This document shows positions 12,919 to 19,331 of a DNA stretch of 32,426 bases, in pieces. The stretch comes from Candidatus Woesearchaeota archaeon (lineage in GTDB: Archaea; Nanobdellota; Nanobdellia; Woesearchaeales; SKGA01). A program made the position numbers and the translations under genes. The notes beneath the pieces were generated by a model. The model saw only the letters and a list, made by a program, of their open reading frames with translations, ran no database searches and was not told where the DNA came from. Location: contig JAIPJP010000010.1 of the NCBI GenBank assembly GCA_021734105.1, forward strand, positions 1 to 32,426. Reading direction: 5' to 3'. Position 1 is the stretch's first letter. Each line of letters starts with the position of its first letter.

Positions 12919-15306
12919 TTATTTTATTTTAACAGAAAATTCTTGTAATTTATGTTTAATCATTTCTCTTTGTGTTTCAACTTCTTTTATTTCTTTTGTA
13001 ATTCTTTCAATTTGTTTATTATTTAACTTAGGTATTTTTATTTCTAAGTATTCATCATCACTAATTGCAGGCATTATTGTTCCTGAGGATTTCCACCTAA
13101 CTTGATTTAAAGTAGATTTTAATCTTAATAAAGCATACAAACATTCAGAAGTCATTGGCGGTTTAGGTTTTAAAACTACAAACCCTGTTGAAACTACACC
13201 TTTATCTAAATCTTGATTCACTATTGCAACATTTTCTTCACTATCTTTTACTCTTGCACAAATAATGTCTCCCTTATCAACATTTAATTTTGCTCTTGAA
13301 GGTGCATCATCTCCTAACAATTCTTCTATATTAATGATACTTCCTAATTTTTTTTCAATATCGCTAAACTGAACATATTTAATTATGTTTGTTGGATTTT
13401 TTTTAGGATTAATAATTTTTCTTGATAATTTAGCAATATCTTTTACTAAAGAGTCTTCGCCATCTATTTCAAAAACATATTTTGAATAATAATAGGTTGC
13501 GTCTAATCTTGAAGATAATAAATTTTCGCCTATAAGAAAACAAGCAGGTTTATCATTTAATATTTCTAAAATATCTTTTTTATTTTTCAGATTTTCAAAA
13601 GATTTACTTGCTTTAAATGACCTATATACATTCAAAATATTTGGCAAATCATTTTCATCTATTTCTTTTGCTTGCTTAGTTTTTCTTTCAAAACCTACTT
13701 CTTCAGCCATTGCCATAAAAATAGGGGGTTGTGTCTCATCATCAGATAATTTTCTTTTTAGAAATAATAAACTGGTTTTACTATTTGCCCCTGATGCCTT
13801 AAATGCTCTATCAGGCAAACTAACAACAGCTTTTATTATTGTTTCTCTTTTAATAAAATCTCTCACATAACTTAATTGCTCATTATTTAAGATTCCATCA
13901 GGCAAAACAACTGCTAGTTCTCCGCCTTTTTTAAGTAAGTTTATGCACCTCTCAACAAATAATACTTCTCTTAATTGCTCTTTCATTATTTTATTATTTC
14001 TTTTTCCTAACTCAAATAATTCTAAAACTTTCCCTTTATCTTTATTTCCAAAAGGAGGATTAGTCACAATTAAATCAAAAGTATTTTCTTTTACTTCTTT
14101 AATATTTAGTAATCCACTATTTTTATATATTCCACCATGACCGTCACCATGCAAGACCATATTCATTTTTGCAACCCTTACTAAACGAGGGTTAATATCT
14201 ACTCCATAAATTTGATGTTTCGATAATCTTTCAATAAGACCATCTTGTTTATTTTGAGGTAATTTTTTTATTTTATTAATTAAATGTTGGAATACTTCTA
14301 TCAAAAACCCTCCACTTCCGCAACTGGTATCACATATAAGATAAGGTTCGCTTTTTCCTTGTAAAGTTGAATTTATTTCAGGGTCTGCAAACCCAACTGC
14401 AAATTTAACAATTGTTCTCGGCGTAAAGAATTGTCCTAACCCCCCTGTAAATGTCTTTCCTAAAAATATTTCAAATGCTCTTCCTTTTACATCTATATCT
14501 GTTTTTATTAGAGTGTATCCATCTAAAAAATCAATTATTTTTAAAACAGTTCTATCTTCTAACTCAATTTTTTCATCGCCAATAAAAATATCTTTATTGT
14601 TTTCAACTACCTCTTTAAATAAATAATTTTTAACATATTTTACTCCGCCTCTATCATTAACATTTTTAATCGACATTTCATTTATTTTTGTATCAATTGC
14701 TCTTTTTTCAAAAAACATTTTTGTAAATAATAATTTGCTAATTTCATCAAAGGCATCTGCTCCTGTTAAACCATCATTATCTCTTATTATTTCTTCACAT
14801 CTGTATAATATAGTAGAAAATTCTTTTATTCCTTCAAAAACAAGAAGTGTTTTTTTAGCTTCTGCTATTTTTTCTTCTGAAACAGTATCTATTGTTTGAT
14901 GTAATTTAGATTCTAATTTCTTTTTTGATAAAAAACTAGGTAACTTATCTAACGATTTTTCCCAAACAATTTTTTCACTTTGTGTTTCATAAACTCTAAA
15001 AGTTACTCCATTACATAAAGCAGAATAAGGAGCTTTTAATAATAATCCATAAGAAATAATCTGCCTCTCATATAAATCTAAATTTTCGGAGGTTTTTTTA
15101 GCATCAATTACAATAGCAGGAATATTGTTAATATTAATAACTATATCTGGGAAAACATATTTGCTTCTACCAACTTCTAATGATTTTTCATGTTCAATTT
15201 CATTTTTTATTTTTTCAGAATAACCTAATTTTTCAATAAAAGGAGCAATTAATTTAAAGATTACATCCGTTTCGGAACTTTCTTTTTTCATTTTTAACAC
15301 AACCAT
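12919..15306 (-). CDS. Single-chain restriction-modification enzyme (type IIG-like: nuclease, N6-adenine methylase and specificity domains)
   Basis: A 795-residue fusion. Residues 1-120 hold a PD-(D/E)xK nuclease-like domain of the type I HsdR-N kind: VFPDIVI (Asp54), then AIVIDAKK (Asp68, Lys70). Residues about 160-600 form an HsdM-type N6-adenine methyltransferase: GQFFTP at 291, SAM motif CDTSCGSGGF at 325-334, catalytic NPPF at 416-419. Residues about 620-795 form one HsdS-like target recognition domain and a coiled coil. It would methylate adenine in a specific sequence and cut unmodified DNA. It is transcribed against the virus genes, 56 bases downstream of a ribbon-helix-helix gene. 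ATG at 15306 or the sixth codon may start it; neither has a good ribosome site. Confidence 0.85.
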   Translation of the reverse strand: MVVLKMKKESSETDVIFKLIAPFIEKLGYSEKIKNEIEHEKSLEVGRSKYVFPDIVININNIPAIVIDAKKTSENLDLYERQIISYGLLLKAPYSALCNGVTFRVYETQSEKIVWEKSLDKLPSFLSKKKLESKLHQTIDTVSEEKIAEAKKTLLVFEGIKEFSTILYRCEEIIRDNDGLTGADAFDEISKLLFTKMFFEKRAIDTKINEMSIKNVNDRGGVKYVKNYLFKEVVENNKDIFIGDEKIELEDRTVLKIIDFLDGYTLIKTDIDVKGRAFEIFLGKTFTGGLGQFFTPRTIVKFAVGFADPEINSTLQGKSEPYLICDTSCGSGGFLIEVFQHLINKIKKLPQNKQDGLIERLSKHQIYGVDINPRLVRVAKMNMVLHGDGHGGIYKNSGLLNIKEVKENTFDLIVTNPPFGNKDKGKVLELFELGKRNNKIMKEQLREVLFVERCINLLKKGGELAVVLPDGILNNEQLSYVRDFIKRETIIKAVVSLPDRAFKASGANSKTSLLFLKRKLSDDETQPPIFMAMAEEVGFERKTKQAKEIDENDLPNILNVYRSFKASKSFENLKNKKDILEILNDKPACFLIGENLLSSRLDATYYYSKYVFEIDGEDSLVKDIAKLSRKIINPKKNPTNIIKYVQFSDIEKKLGSIINIEELLGDDAPSRAKLNVDKGDIICARVKDSEENVAIVNQDLDKGVVSTGFVVLKPKPPMTSECLYALLRLKSTLNQVRWKSSGTIMPAISDDEYLEIKIPKLNNKQIERITKEIKEVETQREMIKHKLQEFSVKIK

Positions 15307-15362
15307 ATTTTTAATAAATTAGTGTTTGTTTATCAACTTATTGCTACACTTAGTAGTAGCAA

Positions 15363-15503
15363 CTACTTGTTTTTCTTAACATATTCTTTTAATATTGGTT
15401 CAAGAACTTCCCAAGCAGTTTTTCTTTCTTTTTTACATTTGGCAACAAAATCAAGCCAAATATTTCTATCACAATTTCTGATGGTAACAGTATGGTCACC
15501 CAT
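15363..15503 (-). CDS. Ribbon-helix-helix DNA-binding protein, 46 aa
   Basis: A 46-codon gene with GAGGTG eight bases before the ATG. The N-terminal strand is HTVTIRN, the first helix NIWLDFVAKCKKE, and the second TAWEVLEPILKEYVKK, the Arc/CopG-type ribbon-helix-helix plan at near-minimal length. Such dimers bind short palindromes, and two 16-base palindromes lie in its own promoter region, shared with the integrase. It is upstream of the restriction-modification gene on the same strand, so it may control that gene as well as the integrase. Confidence 0.78.
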   Translation of the reverse strand: MGDHTVTIRNCDRNIWLDFVAKCKKERKTAWEVLEPILKEYVKKNK

Positions 15504-15525
15504 GATAAAAACACCTCATGTTACT

Positions 15526-15541
15526 GTAATACACATATTAC
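15526..15541. promoter_or_regulatory. Palindromic operator 1
   Basis: GTAATACACATATTAC has perfect 6-base arms (GTAATA/TATTAC) around 4 bases. It lies about 22 bases upstream of the ribbon-helix-helix gene and next to its likely TATA (TTTATTAA on the leftward strand around 15542-15549), so binding should block that promoter. Confidence 0.65.
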
Positions 15542-15584
15542 TTAATAAATCTTTTGTTTCCAGAAAAATTTATATATTAGTTAT

Positions 15585-15600
15585 GTAATACAAGTATTAC
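15585..15600. promoter_or_regulatory. Palindromic operator 2
   Basis: GTAATACAAGTATTAC has the same arms as operator 1, 59 bases away centre to centre. It sits just downstream of a rightward TATA-like TTTATATATTA (about 15569-15579), at the probable start of the integrase transcript, so binding should repress the integrase. Confidence 0.65.
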
Positions 15601-15620
15601 ACTAATACCTTAAACTTAGT

Positions 15621-15727
15621 GGGATAAATCAGCTGAAAATTTATCCCTAAAATTAACAAAACAAATTTAGGGATTTTATGCAATTTTCATTACATCTTTT
15701 TTTAAAAAAGGGGGTGTAATGAAAATG
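15621..15727 (+). promoter_or_regulatory. Structured integrase leader with alternative hairpins
   Basis: Hairpin A pairs GGGATAAAT (15621-15629) with ATTTATCCC (15639-15647). Hairpin B pairs ATCCCTAAA (15643-15651) with TTTAGGGAT (15666-15674). A and B share five bases and exclude each other. Hairpin C pairs TTTTCATTACA (15684-15694) with TGTAATGAAAA (15715-15725), extendable by one A:T pair, so its right arm contains or abuts both possible start codons; the GGGGGTG ribosome site is at the base of its loop. The leader can therefore hide or expose the start, which suggests control of integrase translation. Confidence 0.65.
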
Positions 15728-16813
15728 AGATTAATAAAACCAAGTAGGAGTTTAAAACCAATGGGATTGGCGATAAAAAGCAAGACAATATCAAAGAAAG
15801 TTTTAGCAGATATAGTTGATAAGATTGAGGATATAGAACATCCTTTCTTTATTAATTATTTCAAAAATCTTTTTTTATTGTCTTACGAAACAGGAGCAAG
15901 AATTAGCGAAATTATTTGTTTGCACGAGACAGATTTAGATTTAAAATATGGTGTCGTGCATTATGTGGTTAGAAAGAAATTAAAAAAACCAATGGAAACG
16001 AGCAAACACTTAACTCCTGAACTTCTTGAAAGATTAAGAGAACATACGAAGCAGTATAAATTTCAAATAGAGCATAGTGGCAGTTATATCTTCTTTGGGA
16101 TGAGTAGCAAAACAAAGCACATAACCGTCAGAACAGCCGAAAGACATTTTGAAATGGCACGAGATAGTGCAGGACATGGCACAGTTTATGGGCAAAGTAA
16201 AATGCTCTATAAAATAATCAATATTTCTAATAAACCTCAAACATTCAATCTTTATGGAAAAGTTGAACAAGAGGGCAAAGAAGTTGAAATTATAATCAAA
16301 AAAATCACAATTCTACCAAATGAAAGCACAACGAGGGCAATAGACCCTGAACGATATAAAACCCTTAAACATTTTAAGATTAAAGAGGCAGGAGTCAAAA
16401 GTTTAAGGCGTTGCACAATTCACTCAATAAGGCATTTAAGTTTGCAAACGGTTTTAGAAGAAAAAGGGCTTTTTGAAGCATACGACCATGCAGACCATGT
16501 TTCAATAACATCTACTATGTCATATCTTGACGCAAACCCCAAAAAGAGGCAGTCAAGAAGTGAAGTATTTAGAAGTTTTTACGGAAGAGAAGAAGAGGAC
16601 AAACCAAAAGCACACTATGGCATAAGAGAGAATATTCCAGCAGGAATGGACTTAAACAATATGGCAAATATCTTCTCTCAAATGGCTCAATTCTTAAGCA
16701 CAATGCAAGGACAAAATAAAGAGCAAAAGCTTTCAGAAGAATTTAACGCAATGATGAAAATGAAAGCAGAACAAGAGCATAAAAACACTTTTGCACACGC
16801 AACAACGCAATAA
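15725..16813 (+). CDS. int: Tyrosine recombinase (integrase) with an insertion in the catalytic domain
   Basis: A 362-residue site-specific recombinase that would integrate and excise the element. Catalytic residues, numbered from the ATG at 15725: Arg59 (YETGARISEI), His233-x-x-Arg236 (IHSIRH), His258 (ADHVS) and Tyr267 (STMSYLDA). The N-terminal DNA-binding domain is very short. Between the first Arg box and the second lies an unusual insertion of about 75 residues (153-230), rich in beta strands (ISNKPQTFNLYGKVEQEGKE). The C-terminus is a charged helical tail. I prefer the second ATG because it stands 8 bases after GGGGGTG, the spacing of other element genes; the ATG at 15719 is only 2 bases from that site. 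Confidence 0.88.
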   Translation: MRLIKPSRSLKPMGLAIKSKTISKKVLADIVDKIEDIEHPFFINYFKNLFLLSYETGARISEIICLHETDLDLKYGVVHYVVRKKLKKPMETSKHLTPELLERLREHTKQYKFQIEHSGSYIFFGMSSKTKHITVRTAERHFEMARDSAGHGTVYGQSKMLYKIINISNKPQTFNLYGKVEQEGKEVEIIIKKITILPNESTTRAIDPERYKTLKHFKIKEAGVKSLRRCTIHSIRHLSLQTVLEEKGLFEAYDHADHVSITSTMSYLDANPKKRQSRSEVFRSFYGREEEDKPKAHYGIRENIPAGMDLNNMANIFSQMAQFLSTMQGQNKEQKLSEEFNAMMKMKAEQEHKNTFAHATTQ

Positions 16814-17057
16814 GTCTATTTTTTTCTTTCTTTTTCTTTGTTACTTTTAAAAACGAAAAAGTTATATAGACGTATGCTTATAAAGGTAACAGGATGACTT
16901 AAAGGATGAAAAACCGACAGTCATCACAAAAAAGTTAAGAAAGTCGTTAAAGTAAAAATTTACGATTCAGTGTCGCACTTATTTGTCGTGTTCTATAAAC
17001 TTCTCGCTAATTACTACTAAACGGTAATTTTATAGGTTTAAATAACACTATAACTTA
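16814..17057. other. Right edge of the element, non-coding
   Basis: No gene is seen. A T-rich run (16818-16838) after the integrase stop could end its transcript. GATGACT...AGTCATC can form a 7-bp stem around 16904-16936. AATTTACGANNCANTGTCG-like sequence near 16965-16985 resembles, in inverted sense, the TTTACGACA cluster at the left edge. TTTAAATA at about 17037-17044 is the likely TATA of the HIT gene. Confidence 0.4.
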
Positions 17058-17465
17058 ATGGACAACATTATGAAAAACTGCATATTTTGTAAAATCGTCA
17101 CAGGAGACATCCCTGCAACAAAGGTCTACGAAGACGAACACTTCATCGCATTTCTTGACATCAATCCTGTGGCCAAGGGGCATACGCTACTTATTCCTAA
17201 AAAACATTACCCGGAAGTATTTGATTTTCCAAAAGAAGTGAGTGAAGCGCATTTCCCCACCATACAAAAGCTAGAAAGCGCACTTAAACAAGCACTAGGA
17301 GCTCGAAAGATAGTACTTGCTGTCTGGGGCGATGATGTAGCACACGCACACACGCACCTGATTCCTCGCTATGAAGGAGACCATCTATATTTCTTTAAGC
17401 AGGGCAAAGCAACACCAGATGATTTAGTACTACAAGCTGAAAAAATTATTAACCTACTTGATTAA
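17058..17465 (+). CDS. HIT family nucleotide hydrolase or transferase
   Basis: A 135-residue histidine-triad protein of the HinT/Hit branch, which cleaves nucleotide-phosphoramidate or related bonds. The triad is HAHTHLIPR (His96, His98, His100). The N-terminal CIFCKIVTGDIPATKVYEDE with two cysteines is the zinc-site variant common in prokaryotes, followed by FLDINPVAKGHTLLIPKKHY. A TATA-like sequence about 15-20 bases upstream and the lack of a ribosome site fit a leaderless gene starting at 17058; the ATG four codons on is an alternative. It is the first host gene right of the provirus. Confidence 0.92.
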   Translation: MDNIMKNCIFCKIVTGDIPATKVYEDEHFIAFLDINPVAKGHTLLIPKKHYPEVFDFPKEVSEAHFPTIQKLESALKQALGARKIVLAVWGDDVAHAHTHLIPRYEGDHLYFFKQGKATPDDLVLQAEKIINLLD

Positions 17466-17486
17466 ATTCTTAGAAAAAAACCAAGA

Positions 17487-17814
17487 AAATACGTGCGGGA
17501 GAGGGGCTCCATAACAGCCAATCAACAGACTGCATTCAGACGTTACAAATCCCAACAAAATACAAAAACTCAAAGAAAACCAAAAATAAGTGCGGGGAAG
17601 GGGATTTGTGCACGAAAACAAACAAATTTTCGGCACCAAAGGAACAAATTCAAATCCAATCAAACAATTCTAACGAAGAAGAAAAAAATAAGTGCGGGAA
17701 AGGGGATTTGTGCACGAAAACAAACAAATTTTCGGCACCAAAGGAACAAATTCAAATCCAATCAAACAATTCTAACGAAGAAGAAAAAAATAAGTGCGGG
17801 GAAGGGGATTTGAA
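17487..17814. repeat. Tandem repeats carrying copies of the tRNA-Met 3' end
   Basis: The core GTGCGGGGAAGGGGATTTG is the 3' end of the leftward tRNA gene at 17795. It recurs at 17591 and, with one change, at 17692, each followed by the same 80-odd bases, so the units are 101-102 bases long. A weaker fourth copy (GTGCGGGAGAGGGG) stands near 17492. The units differ from the tRNA after GGGGATTTG, where the tRNA continues AACCCCCG and the copies have TGCACG. Any rightward frame across them is a product of the repeat. Confidence 0.85.
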
Positions 17815-17928
17815 CCCCCGACTTCCACGGTACACCACATCTTGATAATCATTGTCAACATAAATGATGACTCATCGCTCAAGATCGTTTATGAGCGTGG
17901 CGATCTAACCAGGCTGAACTATCCCCGC
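17795..17928 (-). tRNA. tRNA-Met or tRNA-Ile2 (CAT) with a 59-nt intron
   Basis: Acceptor GCGGGGA/TCCCCGC, anticodon stem CCACG/CGTGG and a T arm with TTCAAAT all pair; the D stem has one T-T mismatch. The loop reads CT-CAT-A, giving anticodon CAT, which may be elongator methionine or lysidine/agmatidine-type isoleucine; the acceptor and anticodon stem do not look like initiator. The intron, about 17831-17889, follows position 37. It has an inner stem (ATCTTGA/TCAAGAT), but I see no clean 3-4-3 bulge-helix-bulge. Copies of the 3' end lie downstream. Confidence 0.8.
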
Positions 17929-18000
17929 GAATAATTCTACTTTCAGAATAAATAAGGAATTTATAAAGCTTTAGTCAGGCTAAAAAAATAATCCAAGAAA

Positions 18001-18030
18001 AGAAAAGAAAAATGCTGCTTAGAGCAGCTT
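18001..18030 (-). terminator. Terminator of the DUF5679 gene
   Basis: GCTGCT (18014-18019) and AGCAGC (18023-18028) form a hairpin just after the stop. On the leftward transcript it is followed by a T-rich tract (ATTTTTCTTTTCTTTTC). Confidence 0.6.
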
Positions 18031-18037
18031 ATTTAAT

Positions 18038-18190
18038 TTACTCTTCAGGCATTTTACCTATTCGAAACATTCCTGTTCCGCAATCAGGACAGACACCTTT
18101 TACACTATCTCGACCATTAGCCATTTTATTTGGTTTAGGATCTTTCATTACTTTCTTTTCCTTACATTTAACGCAATATGCTTCTACCAT
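18038..18190 (-). CDS. DUF5679-type zinc-ribbon protein, 50 aa
   Basis: A 50-residue protein with AYCVKCKEKKVMKDP and, later, KGVCPDCGTGMFRIGK. The two CxxC pairs make a zinc ribbon of the DUF5679 kind, found across archaea and some bacteria, function unknown. A strong GGAGG ribosome site lies 10 bases before the ATG. It is followed by a terminator-like hairpin, so it may be its own transcript end after the NifX-like gene upstream. Confidence 0.82.
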   Translation of the reverse strand: MVEAYCVKCKEKKVMKDPKPNKMANGRDSVKGVCPDCGTGMFRIGKMPEE

Positions 18191-18208
18191 TTTTTTGATT
18201 CCTCCGAA

Positions 18209-18562
18209 TTATTTTATTTCCTCACAATCTTCTTCGAGTTCATGAAGTTCTTCGCGATGCTCAATGACTTCGCGAACGGTTTTGTACGTTGCCTTGACTA
18301 CCTTAATATCCCGTTCTTGAAACAAACGAATAATATTTTGGCCTAAACATTCTACAAATATCGTTGTTGGATTTACTGTACGTACAATCACTTCAATTGC
18401 TGCTACATTATCCTTATCTTGTTGCGCCGTATTATCAATTACTACAAACGACTGTGTTTCAAAATCAAACAATCCAAAAAAAGGAGCGTTCGAAAATTGA
18501 TCTGCGATGAGAGAATCAACCCCATCATTCGTAGCTAAAGGGAAAAACATACGCTCAGACAT
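18209..18562 (-). CDS. NifX/NafY-like dinitrogenase cofactor-family protein
   Basis: A 117-residue protein of the NifX-NifB C-terminal (MTH1175-like) fold: LATNDGVDSLIADQFSNAPF, FFGLFDFETQSFVVIDNTA, then a segment with the usual conserved positions (ECLGQNIIRLFQERDIKVVK). Family members carry iron-sulfur or iron-molybdenum cofactors. In archaea without nitrogenase, as seems likely here, the role is unknown. The C-terminus adds an acidic tail (EELHELEEDCEE). It follows the DUF134 gene by 25 bases, a pair that often occurs together. Confidence 0.82.
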   Translation of the reverse strand: MSERMFFPLATNDGVDSLIADQFSNAPFFGLFDFETQSFVVIDNTAQQDKDNVAAIEVIVRTVNPTTIFVECLGQNIIRLFQERDIKVVKATYKTVREVIEHREELHELEEDCEEIK

Positions 18563-18587
18563 TACTAGAGCTTACTGTTAAGAGTAC

Positions 18588-18866
18588 TTAAGCGTTTCCT
18601 ATTTGAATAGCACAGCCATTGATGAGTGCTCGAGCTGATTTTGCTTCTGCTTTAGCAAGAATTCGCTGCAGGGTTGATTGATGCACACCCATGTGTTGGG
18701 CTGCCAGCGTCTGTTGTAAGCCTTCTACATGGACTAAACGTAAACTCTCTGCTTCTTGGAGTGAAAGCCTGATTGTTTCTAATTCAGAGAGATAAACGCC
18801 TCTAGGGATGAAATGCGAAGCCTTGGGCTTAAAGGCAATAACTTTTTCCTTAGGAGGACGAGTCAT
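18588..18866 (-). CDS. DUF134 family DNA-binding protein
   Basis: A 92-residue regulator. FIPRGVYLSELETIRLSLQE followed by HVEGLQQTLAAQHMGVHQST and LQRILAKAEAKSARALINGC is the DUF134 (COG1342) plan with a sigma-like helix-turn-helix. Partners in genomes are usually NifX-like proteins, as here. A perfect palindrome covers the likely transcription start, so the gene is probably autoregulated. A TATA-like TTTATA at about 18890 stands 25 bases before the ATG; the mRNA may be leaderless. Confidence 0.85.
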   Translation of the reverse strand: MTRPPKEKVIAFKPKASHFIPRGVYLSELETIRLSLQEAESLRLVHVEGLQQTLAAQHMGVHQSTLQRILAKAEAKSARALINGCAIQIGNA

Positions 18867-18868
18867 AA

Positions 18869-18882
18869 TGCATAATTATGCA
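18869..18882. promoter_or_regulatory. Palindrome at the DUF134 start
   Basis: TGCATAATTATGCA, a perfect 14-base palindrome, lies between the TATA box and the ATG of the DUF134 gene. It shares TGCATA with a second palindrome 50 bases upstream. Confidence 0.6.
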
Positions 18883-18920
18883 AAAAGAAGTATAAATAAG
18901 TTTGGATTGGTTAAGAAATT

Positions 18921-18942
18921 ATTTTGCATATGTATGCAAAAT
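18921..18942. promoter_or_regulatory. Second TGCATA palindrome
   Basis: ATTTTGCATA (18921-18930) and TATGCAAAAT (18933-18942) are perfect inverted arms around TG. A half site GTATGCAAAA follows at 19011-19020. These are probable operators for the DUF134 protein or another regulator. Confidence 0.55.
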
Positions 18943-19151
18943 AGATTCTGTGCCGAGGAATAAAAAACAATAAGTTTTGAGCGTGTGCTAAACATTACTT
19001 TGACAGTTTGGTATGCAAAAAAGTTAATAATTAACTTGCGGTATCCTAAACATTCGGATTTGTGGCACAAAAAACTTTGTTTTTTGGCACAATTCGTGTG
19101 CGTCGCTTTTTGAACAAACAAAAAGTTTTCTCAGAGAAGAAATCAAAAAAG

Positions 19152-19279
19152 CGCCGCGACCCGGATTTGAACCAGGAATTCCGTAAGGAACTGGTTATCT
19201 CGAAACGAAGCTTGGTAAAAACTAGTCACCAATTCGCAGCGTTCGAGACCAGCGCAATACCAGATTATGCGATCACGGC
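19152..19279 (-). tRNA. tRNA-Ser (CGA) with a 45-nt BHB intron
   Basis: Acceptor GCCGTGA/TCGCGGC with discriminator G, anticodon stem CTGGT/ACCAG, T arm with TTCAAAT, and a long variable arm TTCC-TTAC-GGAA mark a class II serine tRNA. The loop CT-CGA-A gives anticodon CGA. The intron (19197-19241) follows position 37 and has a canonical bulge-helix-bulge: CTCG/CGAG, bulges AAC and ATA, with an inner hairpin CGAATTGGT/ACCAAGCTTCG. Confidence 0.92.
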
Positions 19280-19331
19280 AAAAATAGTTAATTCATAAAA
19301 ATAAGATACGAACAATTTAAAAAATAAACGC

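Larger units (their letters stand above)
5230..16840 (+). mobile_element. Provirus of a tailless double-jelly-roll-type archaeal virus (ends approximate)
   Basis: About 11.6 kb of densely packed small genes, mostly on one strand, sits between host genes. It combines a short FtsK/HerA-type packaging ATPase, a 310-residue candidate double-jelly-roll capsid protein, many tiny membrane proteins, a protamine-like basic protein and a terminal tyrosine integrase. No portal, terminase large subunit or tail genes are visible, which argues against a tailed virus. A restriction-modification gene and a ribbon-helix-helix gene lie on the opposite strand. I could not find convincing direct-repeat attachment sites, so the limits are set by the first and last genes that look foreign. 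Confidence 0.82.

Noticed and set aside
16860-16945. C/D-box guide RNA in the right edge of the element
   Set aside because: GATGA-like boxes occur, but no proper box D or kink-turn pairing could be built.
4482-17060. tRNA-Ala 3' end as the attachment site of the provirus
   Set aside because: No copy of the tRNA-Ala 3' end was found near the right edge of the element, and a gene lies between the tRNA and the element.
5219-17066. CTTAATGGA (9 bases) at both edges as an attachment core
   Set aside because: It is too short and A/T-rich to be convincing; at the right it is simply the start of the HIT gene.
17493-17845. Repeat-containing open frames reading ISAGKGICARKQ
   Set aside because: They are translations of the tandem tRNA-end repeats and run into the tRNA gene; no ribosome site or coding pattern.
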